A stretch of 35,865 nt of DNA from Candidatus Omnitrophota bacterium (lineage in GTDB: Bacteria > Omnitrophota > Gorgyraeia > Gygaellales > JAMWDD01), in assembly GCA_028717645.1 (NCBI GenBank), contig JAQUNK010000014.1:1-35865 (forward strand), in the 5' to 3' direction. Below, one piece after another: positions 16,202-25,972 of the stretch. The position numbers and the translations under genes are program-made. Every line of letters starts with the position of its first letter. Within the stretch, counting starts at the first letter, position 1. The notes beneath the pieces are model-generated. The model was not told where the DNA came from. It searched no databases and worked only from the letters and a program-made list of their open reading frames with translations.

Positions 16202-16963
16202 ATGAAAGCGAGAGATCTTACTAACCAGAAGACTTTTTTAAGAGAATTGCTTGAATACCTTGATTGGACTCCGGCAAGGCTGGCGGGAGAACTTCGCGTT
16301 TCTGAAAAAAGTGTTATGCGCTGGTTGGGTGGCGAAGTAAGTCCTCATCCGCCGGTCTGGAAAGAGCTAGAGAATATCTTAAAGAAAATGCCGCTAGAAA
16401 AAAAAGTTAAAAAACGCCTTCAGGACATTAGCCTTCCATACATAGTTAATCCACATAAACTAACTGCTGAAGAGATATTTACTACTTTGGAGAAAGGGGA
16501 TATAGCCGACCAATTTAAGAAAAGGATTGAAAAGGAATTTCCTGATTTAGCTTCCGTCGATTTTAGAACTGCTTTTGCAGAATATGTGAGGCGAAAGTCT
16601 GGCGTAGCAGAAAGGATAGTTGCTGCGGAGATTGCGGAAGGGAAACAGCAATTTAAAATCCACTCAATAACAGGAAGTACTCGCCAAAGATTCCCAAAGA
16701 CAAGGAAAGTTAGCCTTCAGCAGCTAAATAAGCCACAGAAAATATTACATTCAGGGTCGAGCTCTAAACGTTCTGATTCGTCTTCCAAATCGAATTCTTC
16801 AGGTGGTAAAAGCGAAAATAAAAGTGCAGATGATGGCGGGGAAGGGGATGGTGAAGGCGCCCTGGATATACAGAGACAGAAGATTAGGCTGTATGCCTTA
16901 TTTGAAATTTTGCTCGAAGCAGACATGTTTCGCTTAAATAGGTTACTCCAAAAGAAAGATTGA
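16202..16963 (+). CDS. XRE-like HTH regulator with Ser/Gly-rich linker
   Basis: 'WTPARLAGELRVSEKSVMRWLGG' HTH; 'SGSSSKRSDSSSKSNSSGGKSENKSADDGGEGDGEG' linker; start moved from 16181 because that codon lies inside the promoter. Confidence 0.6.
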   Translation: MKARDLTNQKTFLRELLEYLDWTPARLAGELRVSEKSVMRWLGGEVSPHPPVWKELENILKKMPLEKKVKKRLQDISLPYIVNPHKLTAEEIFTTLEKGDIADQFKKRIEKEFPDLASVDFRTAFAEYVRRKSGVAERIVAAEIAEGKQQFKIHSITGSTRQRFPKTRKVSLQQLNKPQKILHSGSSSKRSDSSSKSNSSGGKSENKSADDGGEGDGEGALDIQRQKIRLYALFEILLEADMFRLNRLLQKKD

Positions 16964-16964
16964 T

Positions 16965-18626
16965 ATGAAAGCCGCAATTTATATAAGAGTAAGCACAGAA
17001 GATCAAGCACGAGAAGGCACTTCTCTTGAAGTGCAGCGGGAGTTTCTTGAAAGCTATGCCAAAAGAGAGAACTGGGAGATTTATTATCCTGAAAAGGATA
17101 ATATTTACAATGATGATGGCTATTCTGGTTATACCCTTGAAAGGCCCGCTCTATCTAGGTTACTTAAAGATGCGAAGCTTAAGAAATTTGATGTAGTCGT
17201 TGTTTACAAAATTGACAGGTTTGCGCGAAATAACCGTCTTTTGCTTAATCTTGTTGAAGAACTCAATAATGCAGGGATCGGGTTTAAATCTGCAACAGAG
17301 GCATTTGATACTGTAAGCGCCGCAGGAAAATTGGCCTTGAGCATGCTTGGCACTGTTGCGCAATTCGAAAGAGATAGAATTATCGAAAGAGTTTTTCCAG
17401 GCATGGTAAAAGGAGCGGAAAAGGGCAATTGGCAGGGCGCAAGATATTCTCCTTATGGCTACAGCTATAACAAATTTGATTCCGACAAGAAATTAAAAGT
17501 CGTTAAGGAAGAAGCTGATATTGTAAAACTGATATATACATTATATCTTTCTGGACAAAGCACTACTCAGATCGCAGGTTATCTCTATAAGAGAGAATAC
17601 AAGACAAGAAGCGGAGGTAAGTTTCATTCAAAACTTGTTTGTGATATTCTGAAAAATCCTATTTATACCGGAAAGATAATATGGAATCGCCATCATTATG
17701 ATAAAAAACAGAAGACTCTGAGGGGATATAAATACGTAAAGAATGATCCTTCGGAAGTTGTTTCTGGCATGGGTAAGCATGAGCCAATAATTAACGAAGC
17801 AGAATTTGAAGCAGTGCAAAAGAAGCTTGAAAATAACAGAAAAGGTATGATGGTAAGAAAAGGTAGTCAGGAATATCCGCTTACCGGTATTTTGATATGC
17901 GGAAACTGCGGGCATAAATTACAAGGTTGTCTAAGTATCGCGTCGAGAGAAAACAAGAAGACAAAAAGTAAGAGAAGGTATTACCGCTGTAGTGGAAGGG
18001 CAACACATTATGTTGACTGTCACGAGCCTTATATACAGTCGGAAAATATCGAAGAACAGATTTATGCGATTATTGACGTAGTATTGAATTATCCAGAACT
18101 TGATGAACGAAGAATAAGCAATCTCATAGAAATGGCAGCGACAACAAGAAATGATAATATCGAAGATGAGATAAAGATTATTGACGGAAAAATTAAAGAG
18201 AACGTTACGAAGCAGGAGAAACTTGGCAAGGCTTTTGCAGAGGATTCGATTGCTGAAGGTGCCTTCAAGAATCTCATTTTGCCCTTGAGGGATGAGCAGA
18301 AGTCTCTTGAAGGGAAGAAACAGAAGCTGAAATTAAATCTGATTAAACGGGAACGCTCGGGAGAATATCAAAAAATACTTAATATGGTTATTAATCATTT
18401 TGATTTTATCAAAGAGGACTTGGATGCAACTGGCAGAAAAGGGTTGCTTAGGCTTCTTTTTAACTATATAGTTATTAGTGATGGTAAAATAAAAGAGTTT
18501 GAGCTTTATGAACCTTTTAAGAGTCTATATGAAAGAAAGGGTATAAAATGGCAACTCAAAGAAAATCAACGGGTTCTGGAAAAACCGGCCTGCGTCTCTA
18601 CATACGCACATTCGGATGCCAAATGA
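16965..18626 (+). CDS. Large serine recombinase (integrase of the island)
   Basis: 'AAIYIRVSTEDQAREGTSLEVQREFLE', 'KIDRFARN', 'GTVAQFERDRIIERV', zinc ribbon 'CGNCGHKLQGC...YYRCSGR...C', coiled-coil region; 3' end overlaps the miaB 5' end by 79 bp. Confidence 0.9.
   Translation: MKAAIYIRVSTEDQAREGTSLEVQREFLESYAKRENWEIYYPEKDNIYNDDGYSGYTLERPALSRLLKDAKLKKFDVVVVYKIDRFARNNRLLLNLVEELNNAGIGFKSATEAFDTVSAAGKLALSMLGTVAQFERDRIIERVFPGMVKGAEKGNWQGARYSPYGYSYNKFDSDKKLKVVKEEADIVKLIYTLYLSGQSTTQIAGYLYKREYKTRSGGKFHSKLVCDILKNPIYTGKIIWNRHHYDKKQKTLRGYKYVKNDPSEVVSGMGKHEPIINEAEFEAVQKKLENNRKGMMVRKGSQEYPLTGILICGNCGHKLQGCLSIASRENKKTKSKRRYYRCSGRATHYVDCHEPYIQSENIEEQIYAIIDVVLNYPELDERRISNLIEMAATTRNDNIEDEIKIIDGKIKENVTKQEKLGKAFAEDSIAEGAFKNLILPLRDEQKSLEGKKQKLKLNLIKRERSGEYQKILNMVINHFDFIKEDLDATGRKGLLRLLFNYIVISDGKIKEFELYEPFKSLYERKGIKWQLKENQRVLEKPACVSTYAHSDAK
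18402..18618 (+). repeat. Direct repeat copy 2: LSR 3' end plus miaB 5' end (right att-type junction)
   Basis: Matches 3083-3299. Confidence 0.95.
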
Positions 18627-19711
18627 ACGTCCGCGATTCGGAGGTGATTTGCGGGCTTTTGCAAAAGGCTGGATACAAAATAACCGAAGATGAACAAAAG
18701 GCAGATGCAGTAATTTTTAATACTTGTTCCGTGCGGCAGCATGCCGAAGACAAGGTTTGGTCTGCGGTCGGTAGATGTAAAGTCGGGATCATTGGTATTT
18801 CCGGATGTATGGCGAATAACTATCGTGAGGCGATCTTTGAAAAAGCACCAAGAGTGGATTTTGTGGTCGGTACACGCGATATCGCGAAGATCCCCGCAAT
18901 TTTAAAAGAGATAGAGAGGCATAAGGGTAATCCTTTATTAGAAAAGAAAATCTATGAAACGGATGCTGAGCTGCGTGAAGACGAAATATACCATACCGGT
19001 TTTCACCTAGACGATAAACATGCCTTTGTGGTGATCTCCGAGGGCTGTGAAAATTACTGCGCATATTGTGTTGTGCCTTATGTGCGGGGCACTTTGCATT
19101 TTCGCGATCATCAGGATATCCTGAAAGAGATAAAGGAAGATATTGCTAAAGGGATCAGCAAGATCACCCTTCTAGGCCAGAATGTGAATGCCTATAAATA
19201 CAAAGACAATGATTTTATTGGCCTGGTCCAGCTGGTCAATTCGGTTAAAGGGTTAAAAGAGTTCGGGTTCATTACTTCGCATCCTAAGGATACAAGCCTG
19301 GAATTATTCAAGGCACTGGCTGAATGTAAAAAGTTCAATAAATATCTGCATTTGCCGGTTCAATCCGGCTCTGACAGGATCTTAAAGCTGATGAACCGCG
19401 GATACACCAGAGAATTTTATTTGAATTTGGCGGCCAGTTATCGTAGAATAATCAAAGACGGCACTTTAAGCACAGACATCATCATCGGTTTTCCTTCTGA
19501 AACAGAAAAAGACTTCCAGGATACTTACAACCTGGTTAACGACATCCAGTTCGATAAGGCCTATATTTTCAAATATTCCGTGCGGCCGAATACCAAAGCG
19601 GCTGAGTTTACCGACGATGTAGAAAAAGCAGAAAAAGAACGCAGGCATAAATTGATCTTGGACCTGCAAAAATCCATCTCGAGGAAAAAGAATGCGAAGA
19701 AGAATAATTAG
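18548..19711 (+). CDS. miaB: tRNA-2-methylthio-N6-dimethylallyladenosine synthase MiaB
   Basis: 'IRTFGCQMNVRDSEVICGLL', radical-SAM 'GCENYCAYCVVPYVRG', 'HLPVQSGSDRILKLMNRGYTR'. Confidence 0.95.
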   Translation: MATQRKSTGSGKTGLRLYIRTFGCQMNVRDSEVICGLLQKAGYKITEDEQKADAVIFNTCSVRQHAEDKVWSAVGRCKVGIIGISGCMANNYREAIFEKAPRVDFVVGTRDIAKIPAILKEIERHKGNPLLEKKIYETDAELREDEIYHTGFHLDDKHAFVVISEGCENYCAYCVVPYVRGTLHFRDHQDILKEIKEDIAKGISKITLLGQNVNAYKYKDNDFIGLVQLVNSVKGLKEFGFITSHPKDTSLELFKALAECKKFNKYLHLPVQSGSDRILKLMNRGYTREFYLNLAASYRRIIKDGTLSTDIIIGFPSETEKDFQDTYNLVNDIQFDKAYIFKYSVRPNTKAAEFTDDVEKAEKERRHKLILDLQKSISRKKNAKKNN

Positions 19712-20453
19712 CTTAAGTATACTGCTTTCTATATTTTTTATTTCTGCCGTTGCATACAGCGATAATTTTCACGACATCCGGGTCAGTTTCTTAAAAGGCG
19801 ATTATACTGCCTGCATCGATGAAGGAGAAAAGGCCTTGGTAGATGCGTACCACTCTAAAAATGCCGATGAGTTGTATTATCTTCTAGGAGAGAGCTATTT
19901 AAAATCGGGAAATTTCTTGCGTGCGGCAGATATATTTGAAATATTGGTCAAAGAATTCAAAAATTCCAAGTTCCGCAATGACGCCTATATTGGATTGGGT
20001 GACGCGAGTTTCCTCGAAGGCGACTTTGCGGCTGCCGAGGCAAAATACAGGGAGTTATTGAAGAGCGATCCTTCCACAAAATTAGCTTCTCTGGTTGATT
20101 TTAAACTCGCCCAGGTCTTGCTTAAACAGGGAAAATGGGATGAGGCAAAGAAATACCTGAATAAACTTCAGGAAGATTTTCCCCGGAGCCTGGAACAGCA
20201 GATGGCTAAACTCGCCTGGACAAACGATTTTTATTTTACCCTTCAGGTAGGTTCTTTTTCTACCGAGAAAAACGCCCTGGCCTTGCAGAATAAATTAACC
20301 GAAAAGGGCTACACCGCCTTTATCCAGGAATCTCAGGGCCCGGATAAGACCGTCTATCGCGTGCGCGTAGGCAAATTAAATACCCGTCAAGAAGCAGAAG
20401 AACTGGAAAAAACCCTAACCTCTCAGGGCTTTCCCGTAAGAATATTCCCCTAA
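19692..20453 (+). CDS. TPR/YbgF-like repeat protein with C-terminal SPOR domain
   Basis: TPR-like repeats; 'FTLQVGSFSTEKNALALQNKLTEKGYTAFI...VYRVRVGKLNTRQEAEEL' SPOR. Confidence 0.75.
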   Translation: MRRRIISLSILLSIFFISAVAYSDNFHDIRVSFLKGDYTACIDEGEKALVDAYHSKNADELYYLLGESYLKSGNFLRAADIFEILVKEFKNSKFRNDAYIGLGDASFLEGDFAAAEAKYRELLKSDPSTKLASLVDFKLAQVLLKQGKWDEAKKYLNKLQEDFPRSLEQQMAKLAWTNDFYFTLQVGSFSTEKNALALQNKLTEKGYTAFIQESQGPDKTVYRVRVGKLNTRQEAEELEKTLTSQGFPVRIFP

Positions 20454-21371
20454 GTGAAGCCACTGGTCATATTTTTAGTTGGTCCCACAGCCAGCGGTAA
20501 AAGCGAAATTGCCGTGGAGCTCGCTCGGCACCTTAATGCTGAGATTATCTCTTGCGATTCCATGCAGGTTTATAAAGGAATGCGGGTCCTCAGTTCTCAG
20601 CCTACAAAACGTGCGCTAAAAAAAATCAAGCACCATCTTTTAAGCATAAAATCTCCTAAAAGCGAATTCAATGTTTCTGAATACCGTGAGTTTGCCTTAA
20701 AAAAGATCAAAGCCATCCATAAAAAAGGGAAAATCCCCTTGCTTGTCGGCGGGACAGGTTTTTATATGAGTATTTTGCTGGATGGAATATTCCCCGAAGT
20801 GGGAGCGAGCGAAGAGATAAGAAAGAAACTGTATAAACAGGCAGAGAGGCTGGGCAAGGAGAAACTTTACGCAAAGTTAAGAAAGGTCGATAAAGAAGCT
20901 GCTTTAAAGATCCATCCAAATGACTTAAGGCGCGTGGTCAGGGCCCTGGAGGTTTATGAAAAAACAGGCAGGCCGATTTCCGAATGGCAGAAAAAAAGAA
21001 AAGGGATCTATGCTGATTATGCCGTAAGGATCTTTGGCATACAGAGAAATAAGGCCGCACTTATTAAAAGGATAAACGCGCGGGTCAACGCAATGCTCGC
21101 CGATGGCCTAGTCGCCGAAGTCAAGAAACTATCAAGGCAAAAATTGAGCCGTACGGCAAATTGTGCCATAGGTATAAAAGAAATCAAAGGTGAGCTTCAG
21201 GGCGAATATGGCCTGGCTGAAGCAATAAGGCAGATGCAGCATAATACCAGGCTCTACGCCAAGAGGCAGATGACTTGGTTTAAAAAGGATAAAAGGATAG
21301 ACTGGGTCGAGGTAGGCGAAAAAGATAACCCGGCTAAAATTGCAAAGGCGATATGGAAAAAGCTCTCTTAG
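20454..21371 (+). CDS. miaA: tRNA dimethylallyltransferase MiaA (GTG start)
   Basis: 'GPTASGKSEIAVELARHLNAEIISCDSMQVYKGM', 'LVGGTGFYMSILLDGI', 'MTWFKKDKRIDWV'. Confidence 0.95.
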   Translation: MKPLVIFLVGPTASGKSEIAVELARHLNAEIISCDSMQVYKGMRVLSSQPTKRALKKIKHHLLSIKSPKSEFNVSEYREFALKKIKAIHKKGKIPLLVGGTGFYMSILLDGIFPEVGASEEIRKKLYKQAERLGKEKLYAKLRKVDKEAALKIHPNDLRRVVRALEVYEKTGRPISEWQKKRKGIYADYAVRIFGIQRNKAALIKRINARVNAMLADGLVAEVKKLSRQKLSRTANCAIGIKEIKGELQGEYGLAEAIRQMQHNTRLYAKRQMTWFKKDKRIDWVEVGEKDNPAKIAKAIWKKLS

Positions 21372-22612
21372 TTACTATCAGGTTTGATTCGGACAGGGAT
21401 GAGTGGAAAGTCCAGGACCTGGCCAACGAGTTGGAACAGCTGGTGAATTCCTGCGGCGCAGAAATTGTCGACCACATTATATCTCGTCCGGATAAACCAC
21501 AGGCAACTTATCTTATCGGCATGGGCAAGGCGGAAGAGATCGCGGATGCCTGTCATCAGGCGGATATAGATACGGTAATCTTCAGCCATGATTTTAGCGG
21601 AACGCAACAGAGGAATTTAGAAGATATTATCGGTAAGAAAACTATTGACCGTACCCAGCTCATCCTGGATATCTTCGCCAGGCATGCCCGTTCTCCGGAA
21701 GGGGCGCTGCAGGTAGAGCTGGCCCAGTTGCAATATCTCCTGCCGCGCCTTACCGGCAAAGGCATTATTCTTTCGCGGTTGGGAGGCGGTATCGGTACAC
21801 GCGGCCCGGGCGAACAGAAACTGGAAGTGGATAGGCGTAGGATCAGAAAACGCATTGATAAACTAAGAGATGACCTGAAGCACCTGATGGTCCATCGTTC
21901 TACGATGCGTAAAAAAAGAAAAGACGAGGCCTTGCCCACGGTTGCCCTGGTTGGATATACCTCTGCCGGAAAATCGACACTGCTCAATCTTTTGACCGGC
22001 GCGACACAGCCGACGAAAAGCACCTTATTTACCACACTCGACCCGCTTTCGCGCCTCTGTGAATTACCTGACGGAGAAAAAATAGTCCTTTCCGATACGG
22101 TAGGTTTCTTGCACCAGTTGCCGCATCATTTGATCGAGGCTTTTAAAGCGACACTCGAAGAAGTAATCGAAGCCGATCTCCTGATCCATGTCCTGGATAT
22201 CAGCCACAAAATGAGCGAGGAACACGCTAAGGCAGTATATGCGGTGCTGAAAGAACTGGGCGTAGATACAAAGCCGATGATCACCGCGTTAAATAAAGTT
22301 GATCTTTTGGAAGATAAGTCCTGGGCCCGTGTTTGCGAAAAGAGTATTTCCGAATCCATAGCTATTTCCGCTAAAACAAGGGAAAATATCGATGTCTTGC
22401 TGAAGAGGATCCAGGAAGAGTTTGCCTTCAGGCTAGTCAATCTTTATTTAGAGATCCCCATGAAAAGGATGGACCTGGTGGACTTATTTTATCGTAAAGG
22501 CAATGTCCGCGAAATAAAATATCAGGAAAAAAATATCAAAATTAAGTTAAGCCTGCCCAAAAGTATTGCTTATAACATTCTCCAGGATAAAGAGATAAAG
22601 AAAATCGCTTAA
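21353..22612 (+). CDS. hflX: GTPase HflX
   Basis: 'LSRLGGGIGTRGPGEQKLEVDRRRIRKRI', G1 'GYTSAGKSTLLN', 'DTVGFLHQLPHHLIEAFKATLEE'. Confidence 0.95.
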   Translation: MEKALLVTIRFDSDRDEWKVQDLANELEQLVNSCGAEIVDHIISRPDKPQATYLIGMGKAEEIADACHQADIDTVIFSHDFSGTQQRNLEDIIGKKTIDRTQLILDIFARHARSPEGALQVELAQLQYLLPRLTGKGIILSRLGGGIGTRGPGEQKLEVDRRRIRKRIDKLRDDLKHLMVHRSTMRKKRKDEALPTVALVGYTSAGKSTLLNLLTGATQPTKSTLFTTLDPLSRLCELPDGEKIVLSDTVGFLHQLPHHLIEAFKATLEEVIEADLLIHVLDISHKMSEEHAKAVYAVLKELGVDTKPMITALNKVDLLEDKSWARVCEKSISESIAISAKTRENIDVLLKRIQEEFAFRLVNLYLEIPMKRMDLVDLFYRKGNVREIKYQEKNIKIKLSLPKSIAYNILQDKEIKKIA

Positions 22613-22627
22613 ATTATCATACTTCAA

Positions 22628-22654
22628 TTAGCAGTCAGGGTGCGAGAGTGCTAA
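22628..22654 (+). promoter_or_regulatory. CIRCE element (HrcA operator)
   Basis: TTAGCAGTC-N9-GAGTGCTAA, one mismatch from TTAGCACTC-N9-GAGTGCTAA; TTGACA at 22663-22668 follows; upstream of hrcA-grpE-dnaK. Confidence 0.9.
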
Positions 22655-22733
22655 TAAATAGATTGACAATGCGGATCTTTTATGATAATTTTAAGATTCA
22701 AAATAAATCAATAAAAGTAGGGTTTTAAAAACT

Positions 22734-23471
22734 ATGGTAAAAAACATCGATCACGAACAGAGAAAAAGGGACATTCTTACTGCTACTATTAACCGCTATA
22801 TCCAAGAAGCCATACCGGTTGCCTCGGATGATTTAGCCGAAGATTTTGAGCTAAGTTCTGCGACTATCCGTAATGCCTTTGCGGACCTGGAAAAAGACGG
22901 CTTTCTGATGCATCCTTATACTTCAGGCGGAAGGATCCCTACCAATAAAGGCTACCGTTATTACGTAGATTTTCTGCTTTCCCAGATGGAACTGGTCGAT
23001 GCGGAAAAGGAACAGATCATCCGGGAATATAAAGAAGAGATCAGGAGGCTGGAAGATGCATTAGAGAAAACTTCCCAGATTATTTCCGAGATCACGCAGT
23101 ATACCGGCATAGTTTCATTTCTCGAATGGCAGGACAAACTTTTCTATAAAGGCATGAGCCTGGTTTTAGAGCAGCCGGAGTTCCGGGATTACGAAAAGAT
23201 GCGCCTCTTGATCAGGATGATCGAGGATAAAAAGCGGCTCATCGATATCATCAACCGCGATTTCTCGGGAACTACCAGGGTTTATATCGGGGAGGAACTG
23301 GGTTGTCCGGAAATGGATAACTGCTCATTGATCGTTTCCAGTTATCAATTCAAAGATAAACCTTCAGGAAGAGTCGCCGTCCTTGGCCCTAAGCGCATGA
23401 AATACAAACACACAATTTCCGCATTAGAGTATATCTCCGATATTTTGCAGGAAGTCTTAAATAAGATTTAA
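22734..23471 (+). CDS. hrcA: Heat-inducible transcription repressor HrcA (short form)
   Basis: '[68 protein letters not shown]'. Confidence 0.9.
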   Translation: MVKNIDHEQRKRDILTATINRYIQEAIPVASDDLAEDFELSSATIRNAFADLEKDGFLMHPYTSGGRIPTNKGYRYYVDFLLSQMELVDAEKEQIIREYKEEIRRLEDALEKTSQIISEITQYTGIVSFLEWQDKLFYKGMSLVLEQPEFRDYEKMRLLIRMIEDKKRLIDIINRDFSGTTRVYIGEELGCPEMDNCSLIVSSYQFKDKPSGRVAVLGPKRMKYKHTISALEYISDILQEVLNKI

Positions 23472-23476
23472 CCGAA

Positions 23477-24028
23477 ATGAATAATAAGCCGGAAAGCAAT
23501 AAACAGAATAATAAGTTTCCTCAAGCGGATAACCGCGAAGCCAAGGTCGTTACCCTGGCAGAAGAGGACTACGCAAAATTAAAACAAGAGGCGGATAAGG
23601 CCAAAGAATATTGGGACAAATTGTTGCACCTGCAGGCGGATTTCGAGAATATGCGTAAACGCCAGGAAAAAGAAAAGCAGGACTTCGTAAAATTTGCCAA
23701 CGAGGGGCTGATCCTGGAGCTTTTAAATGTTTTGGATGATCTTGAGCGCGCAGTAAGCCTGGCCGAATCAAAGCATGAAGATCTACCTGCGTTCCTTAAG
23801 GGTGTAGAAATGATCCTGGTGCATCTGTATGAGATGCTCAAGGAGCAGGGCCTGAAGCCCATTGAAGCAGAGGGGAAGATCTTCGACCCGCATTTACATG
23901 AGGCGTTGATGCAGGCGGAAGATAAGAATTTACCGGAGCATACGGTAGTCGAGGAGCTGCAAAAAGGATATTTATTGAATGATAGAGTGATCAGGACGGC
24001 AAAGGTCAAAGTTTCCAAAAAACCATAA
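23477..24028 (+). CDS. grpE: Nucleotide exchange factor GrpE
   Basis: '[18 protein letters not shown]', '[12 protein letters not shown]', '[10 protein letters not shown]'. Confidence 0.95.
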   Translation: MNNKPESNKQNNKFPQADNREAKVVTLAEEDYAKLKQEADKAKEYWDKLLHLQADFENMRKRQEKEKQDFVKFANEGLILELLNVLDDLERAVSLAESKHEDLPAFLKGVEMILVHLYEMLKEQGLKPIEAEGKIFDPHLHEALMQAEDKNLPEHTVVEELQKGYLLNDRVIRTAKVKVSKKP

Positions 24029-24055
24029 GAATTTATTTAGAGGGAGGGTTTAAAA

Positions 24056-25969
24056 ATGGCTAAAGTGATCGGTATTGACTTGGGCACATCGAATTCCGCG
24101 GCAGCGGTAATGGAGGCAGGCCGGCCGGTGATCATCCCGTCGGCAGAAGGCGCAGGTGTGGCTTCCGGGAAAGCGTTTCCTTCTTACGTCGCTTTTACTA
24201 AGGATGGACAGCGCCTGGTCGGTGAACCTGCAAGGCGTCAGGCAGCGATCAACGCCGAAGGGACAATACAAGCGGCAAAGCGCAAGATGGGTACGGATTA
24301 TCATTTTAAAGTTTTCGGCAAAGAATATACGCCGCAGCAAATTTCTGCTTTTATCCTGCAGAAGATAAAGCAGGATGCTGAAGCGTATTTGGGCGATAAA
24401 GTTGAAGAAGCGGTTATTACCTGTCCGGCCTATTTTGACGATAACCAGAGGACTGCGACCAAAGACGCCGGAGAGATCGCCGGTTTGAAAGTATTGCGTA
24501 TTATCAATGAGCCGACAGCCGCGTGTTTGGCTTACGGCCTGGAAAAAGCCGGAAAAGAATTAAAGATATTGGTTTTTGATTTCGGCGGCGGGACACTCGA
24601 TGTTACCATAATGGAGATGTGGAAAGAAGGCGGATTTAAGGTTATGGCTACCTCCGGCGATACGCAGCTGGGCGGTACGGATATGGATAATACATTGATA
24701 GATTATATCGCCAATCAATTCAAGCGTGACACCGGCATTGATCTGAAAAATGACAAAATGGCCATGCAGCGCCTGCGCGAAGCAGCGGAAAAAGCAAAGG
24801 TTGAACTTTCCTCGACCATGGCCACGGATATCAATCTTCCTTTTATCACTGCCGATGCCAGCGGGCCAAAGCATTTGACCATGTCCATTAACCGCGCAAA
24901 ATTAGAAGAGTTGATCGGGCCGATCATTGATCGATGTAGGCATCCATTGGAACAGGCGTTAAAAGATGCCAAAGAAGCCTTTAAGAAAGAAGGGGTGGAA
25001 TTAGGCGATAAAGGGATCGATAAGATCATTATGGTCGGCGGCCCGACGAGAATGCCTATTGTGCAGAAATTCGTGGAAGATTATTTCGGTAAAAAGATCG
25101 AGCGCGGGATCGACCCGATGGAATGCGTCGCCTTGGGTGCGGCCATACAGGCGGCGATCATCAAGGGCGAAGTAAAAGACGTTTTATTGCTGGACGTCAC
25201 CCCGCTTTCTCTGGGTATTGAGACTTTGGGCGGCGTAAATACGAAGTTGATCGACCGTAATACCACTATTCCGACCAGGAAAAGCCAGGTTTTTTCTACT
25301 GCTGCGGATAATCAGACCGCAGTAACCATCCGCGTGCTCCAAGGCGAACGTTCCATGGCTAATGATAACGTGGAATTAGGCAGGTTCGATCTAGTGGGTA
25401 TTCCTCCTGCGCCGCGTGGAGTGCCGCAGATCGAAGTTGCTTTTGATATCGATGCCAACGGCATCGTGCATGTTACGGCCAAGGACCTGGGCACGAGCAA
25501 AGAGCAGTCTATCCGTATTACTGCTCCGAAAAAGCTTTCCAAAGAAGAGATCGATAAGATGGTCAAGGATGCGGAAAAATTCGCCGGCGATGATGCCAAG
25601 AAAAAGGAAGAAGTGGAAGTAGTGAATCAGGCAGACAACCTGGTTTATGCTACGGAAAAATCGCTTAAAGATTATGGCGATAAGGTCAGCCAATCTGAAC
25701 GTGCGGACATCGAGGTAAAGATCAACGACCTGAAGACCGCGATAAAAGATAAGAATGTGGACAGGATCAAGAAAGGCATGGAAGACCTGACTAAAGTATC
25801 GCATAAGTTGGCTGAAGAAATATATAAACAGAGCGCACAAAAACAGCAGTCACAGCAGCAAGGTCCTGGGCCAGGTGAAGCAGGCCAGGAGACCAAAGAA
25901 GAACCTAAGGAAAAGAAAGAAGATATTATCGACGCTGAATATAAAGAAGAAGACGATGATAAGAAATAA
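24056..25969 (+). CDS. dnaK: Chaperone DnaK
   Basis: '[19 protein letters not shown]', '[13 protein letters not shown]', '[15 protein letters not shown]'. Confidence 0.98.
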   Translation: MAKVIGIDLGTSNSAAAVMEAGRPVIIPSAEGAGVASGKAFPSYVAFTKDGQRLVGEPARRQAAINAEGTIQAAKRKMGTDYHFKVFGKEYTPQQISAFILQKIKQDAEAYLGDKVEEAVITCPAYFDDNQRTATKDAGEIAGLKVLRIINEPTAACLAYGLEKAGKELKILVFDFGGGTLDVTIMEMWKEGGFKVMATSGDTQLGGTDMDNTLIDYIANQFKRDTGIDLKNDKMAMQRLREAAEKAKVELSSTMATDINLPFITADASGPKHLTMSINRAKLEELIGPIIDRCRHPLEQALKDAKEAFKKEGVELGDKGIDKIIMVGGPTRMPIVQKFVEDYFGKKIERGIDPMECVALGAAIQAAIIKGEVKDVLLLDVTPLSLGIETLGGVNTKLIDRNTTIPTRKSQVFSTAADNQTAVTIRVLQGERSMANDNVELGRFDLVGIPPAPRGVPQIEVAFDIDANGIVHVTAKDLGTSKEQSIRITAPKKLSKEEIDKMVKDAEKFAGDDAKKKEEVEVVNQADNLVYATEKSLKDYGDKVSQSERADIEVKINDLKTAIKDKNVDRIKKGMEDLTKVSHKLAEEIYKQSAQKQQSQQQGPGPGEAGQETKEEPKEKKEDIIDAEYKEEDDDKK

Positions 25970-25972
25970 AAT

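Larger units (their letters stand above)
3298..18617 (+). mobile_element. Tandem LSR-type genomic island inserted at codon ~23 of miaB (unit A 3298-8636, unit B 8637-18617)
   Basis: Three att-like junctions (CGCACATTCGGATGAACG, CGCACCTTCGGTTGAACG, CGCACATTCGGATGCCAAATG), duplicated left arms, LSR at the right end, AT-rich defence cargo. Confidence 0.85.

Noticed and set aside
21556-22035. Long antisense ORFs opposite hflX, dnaK, dnaJ, the ROK kinase and GGDEF genes (e.g. 21556-22035 -, 23569-24018 -, 26318-26929 -, 32239-32826 -, 33320-34018 -)
   Set aside because: They lie fully opposite well-supported conserved genes, show no recognisable domains and look like codon-usage shadows.
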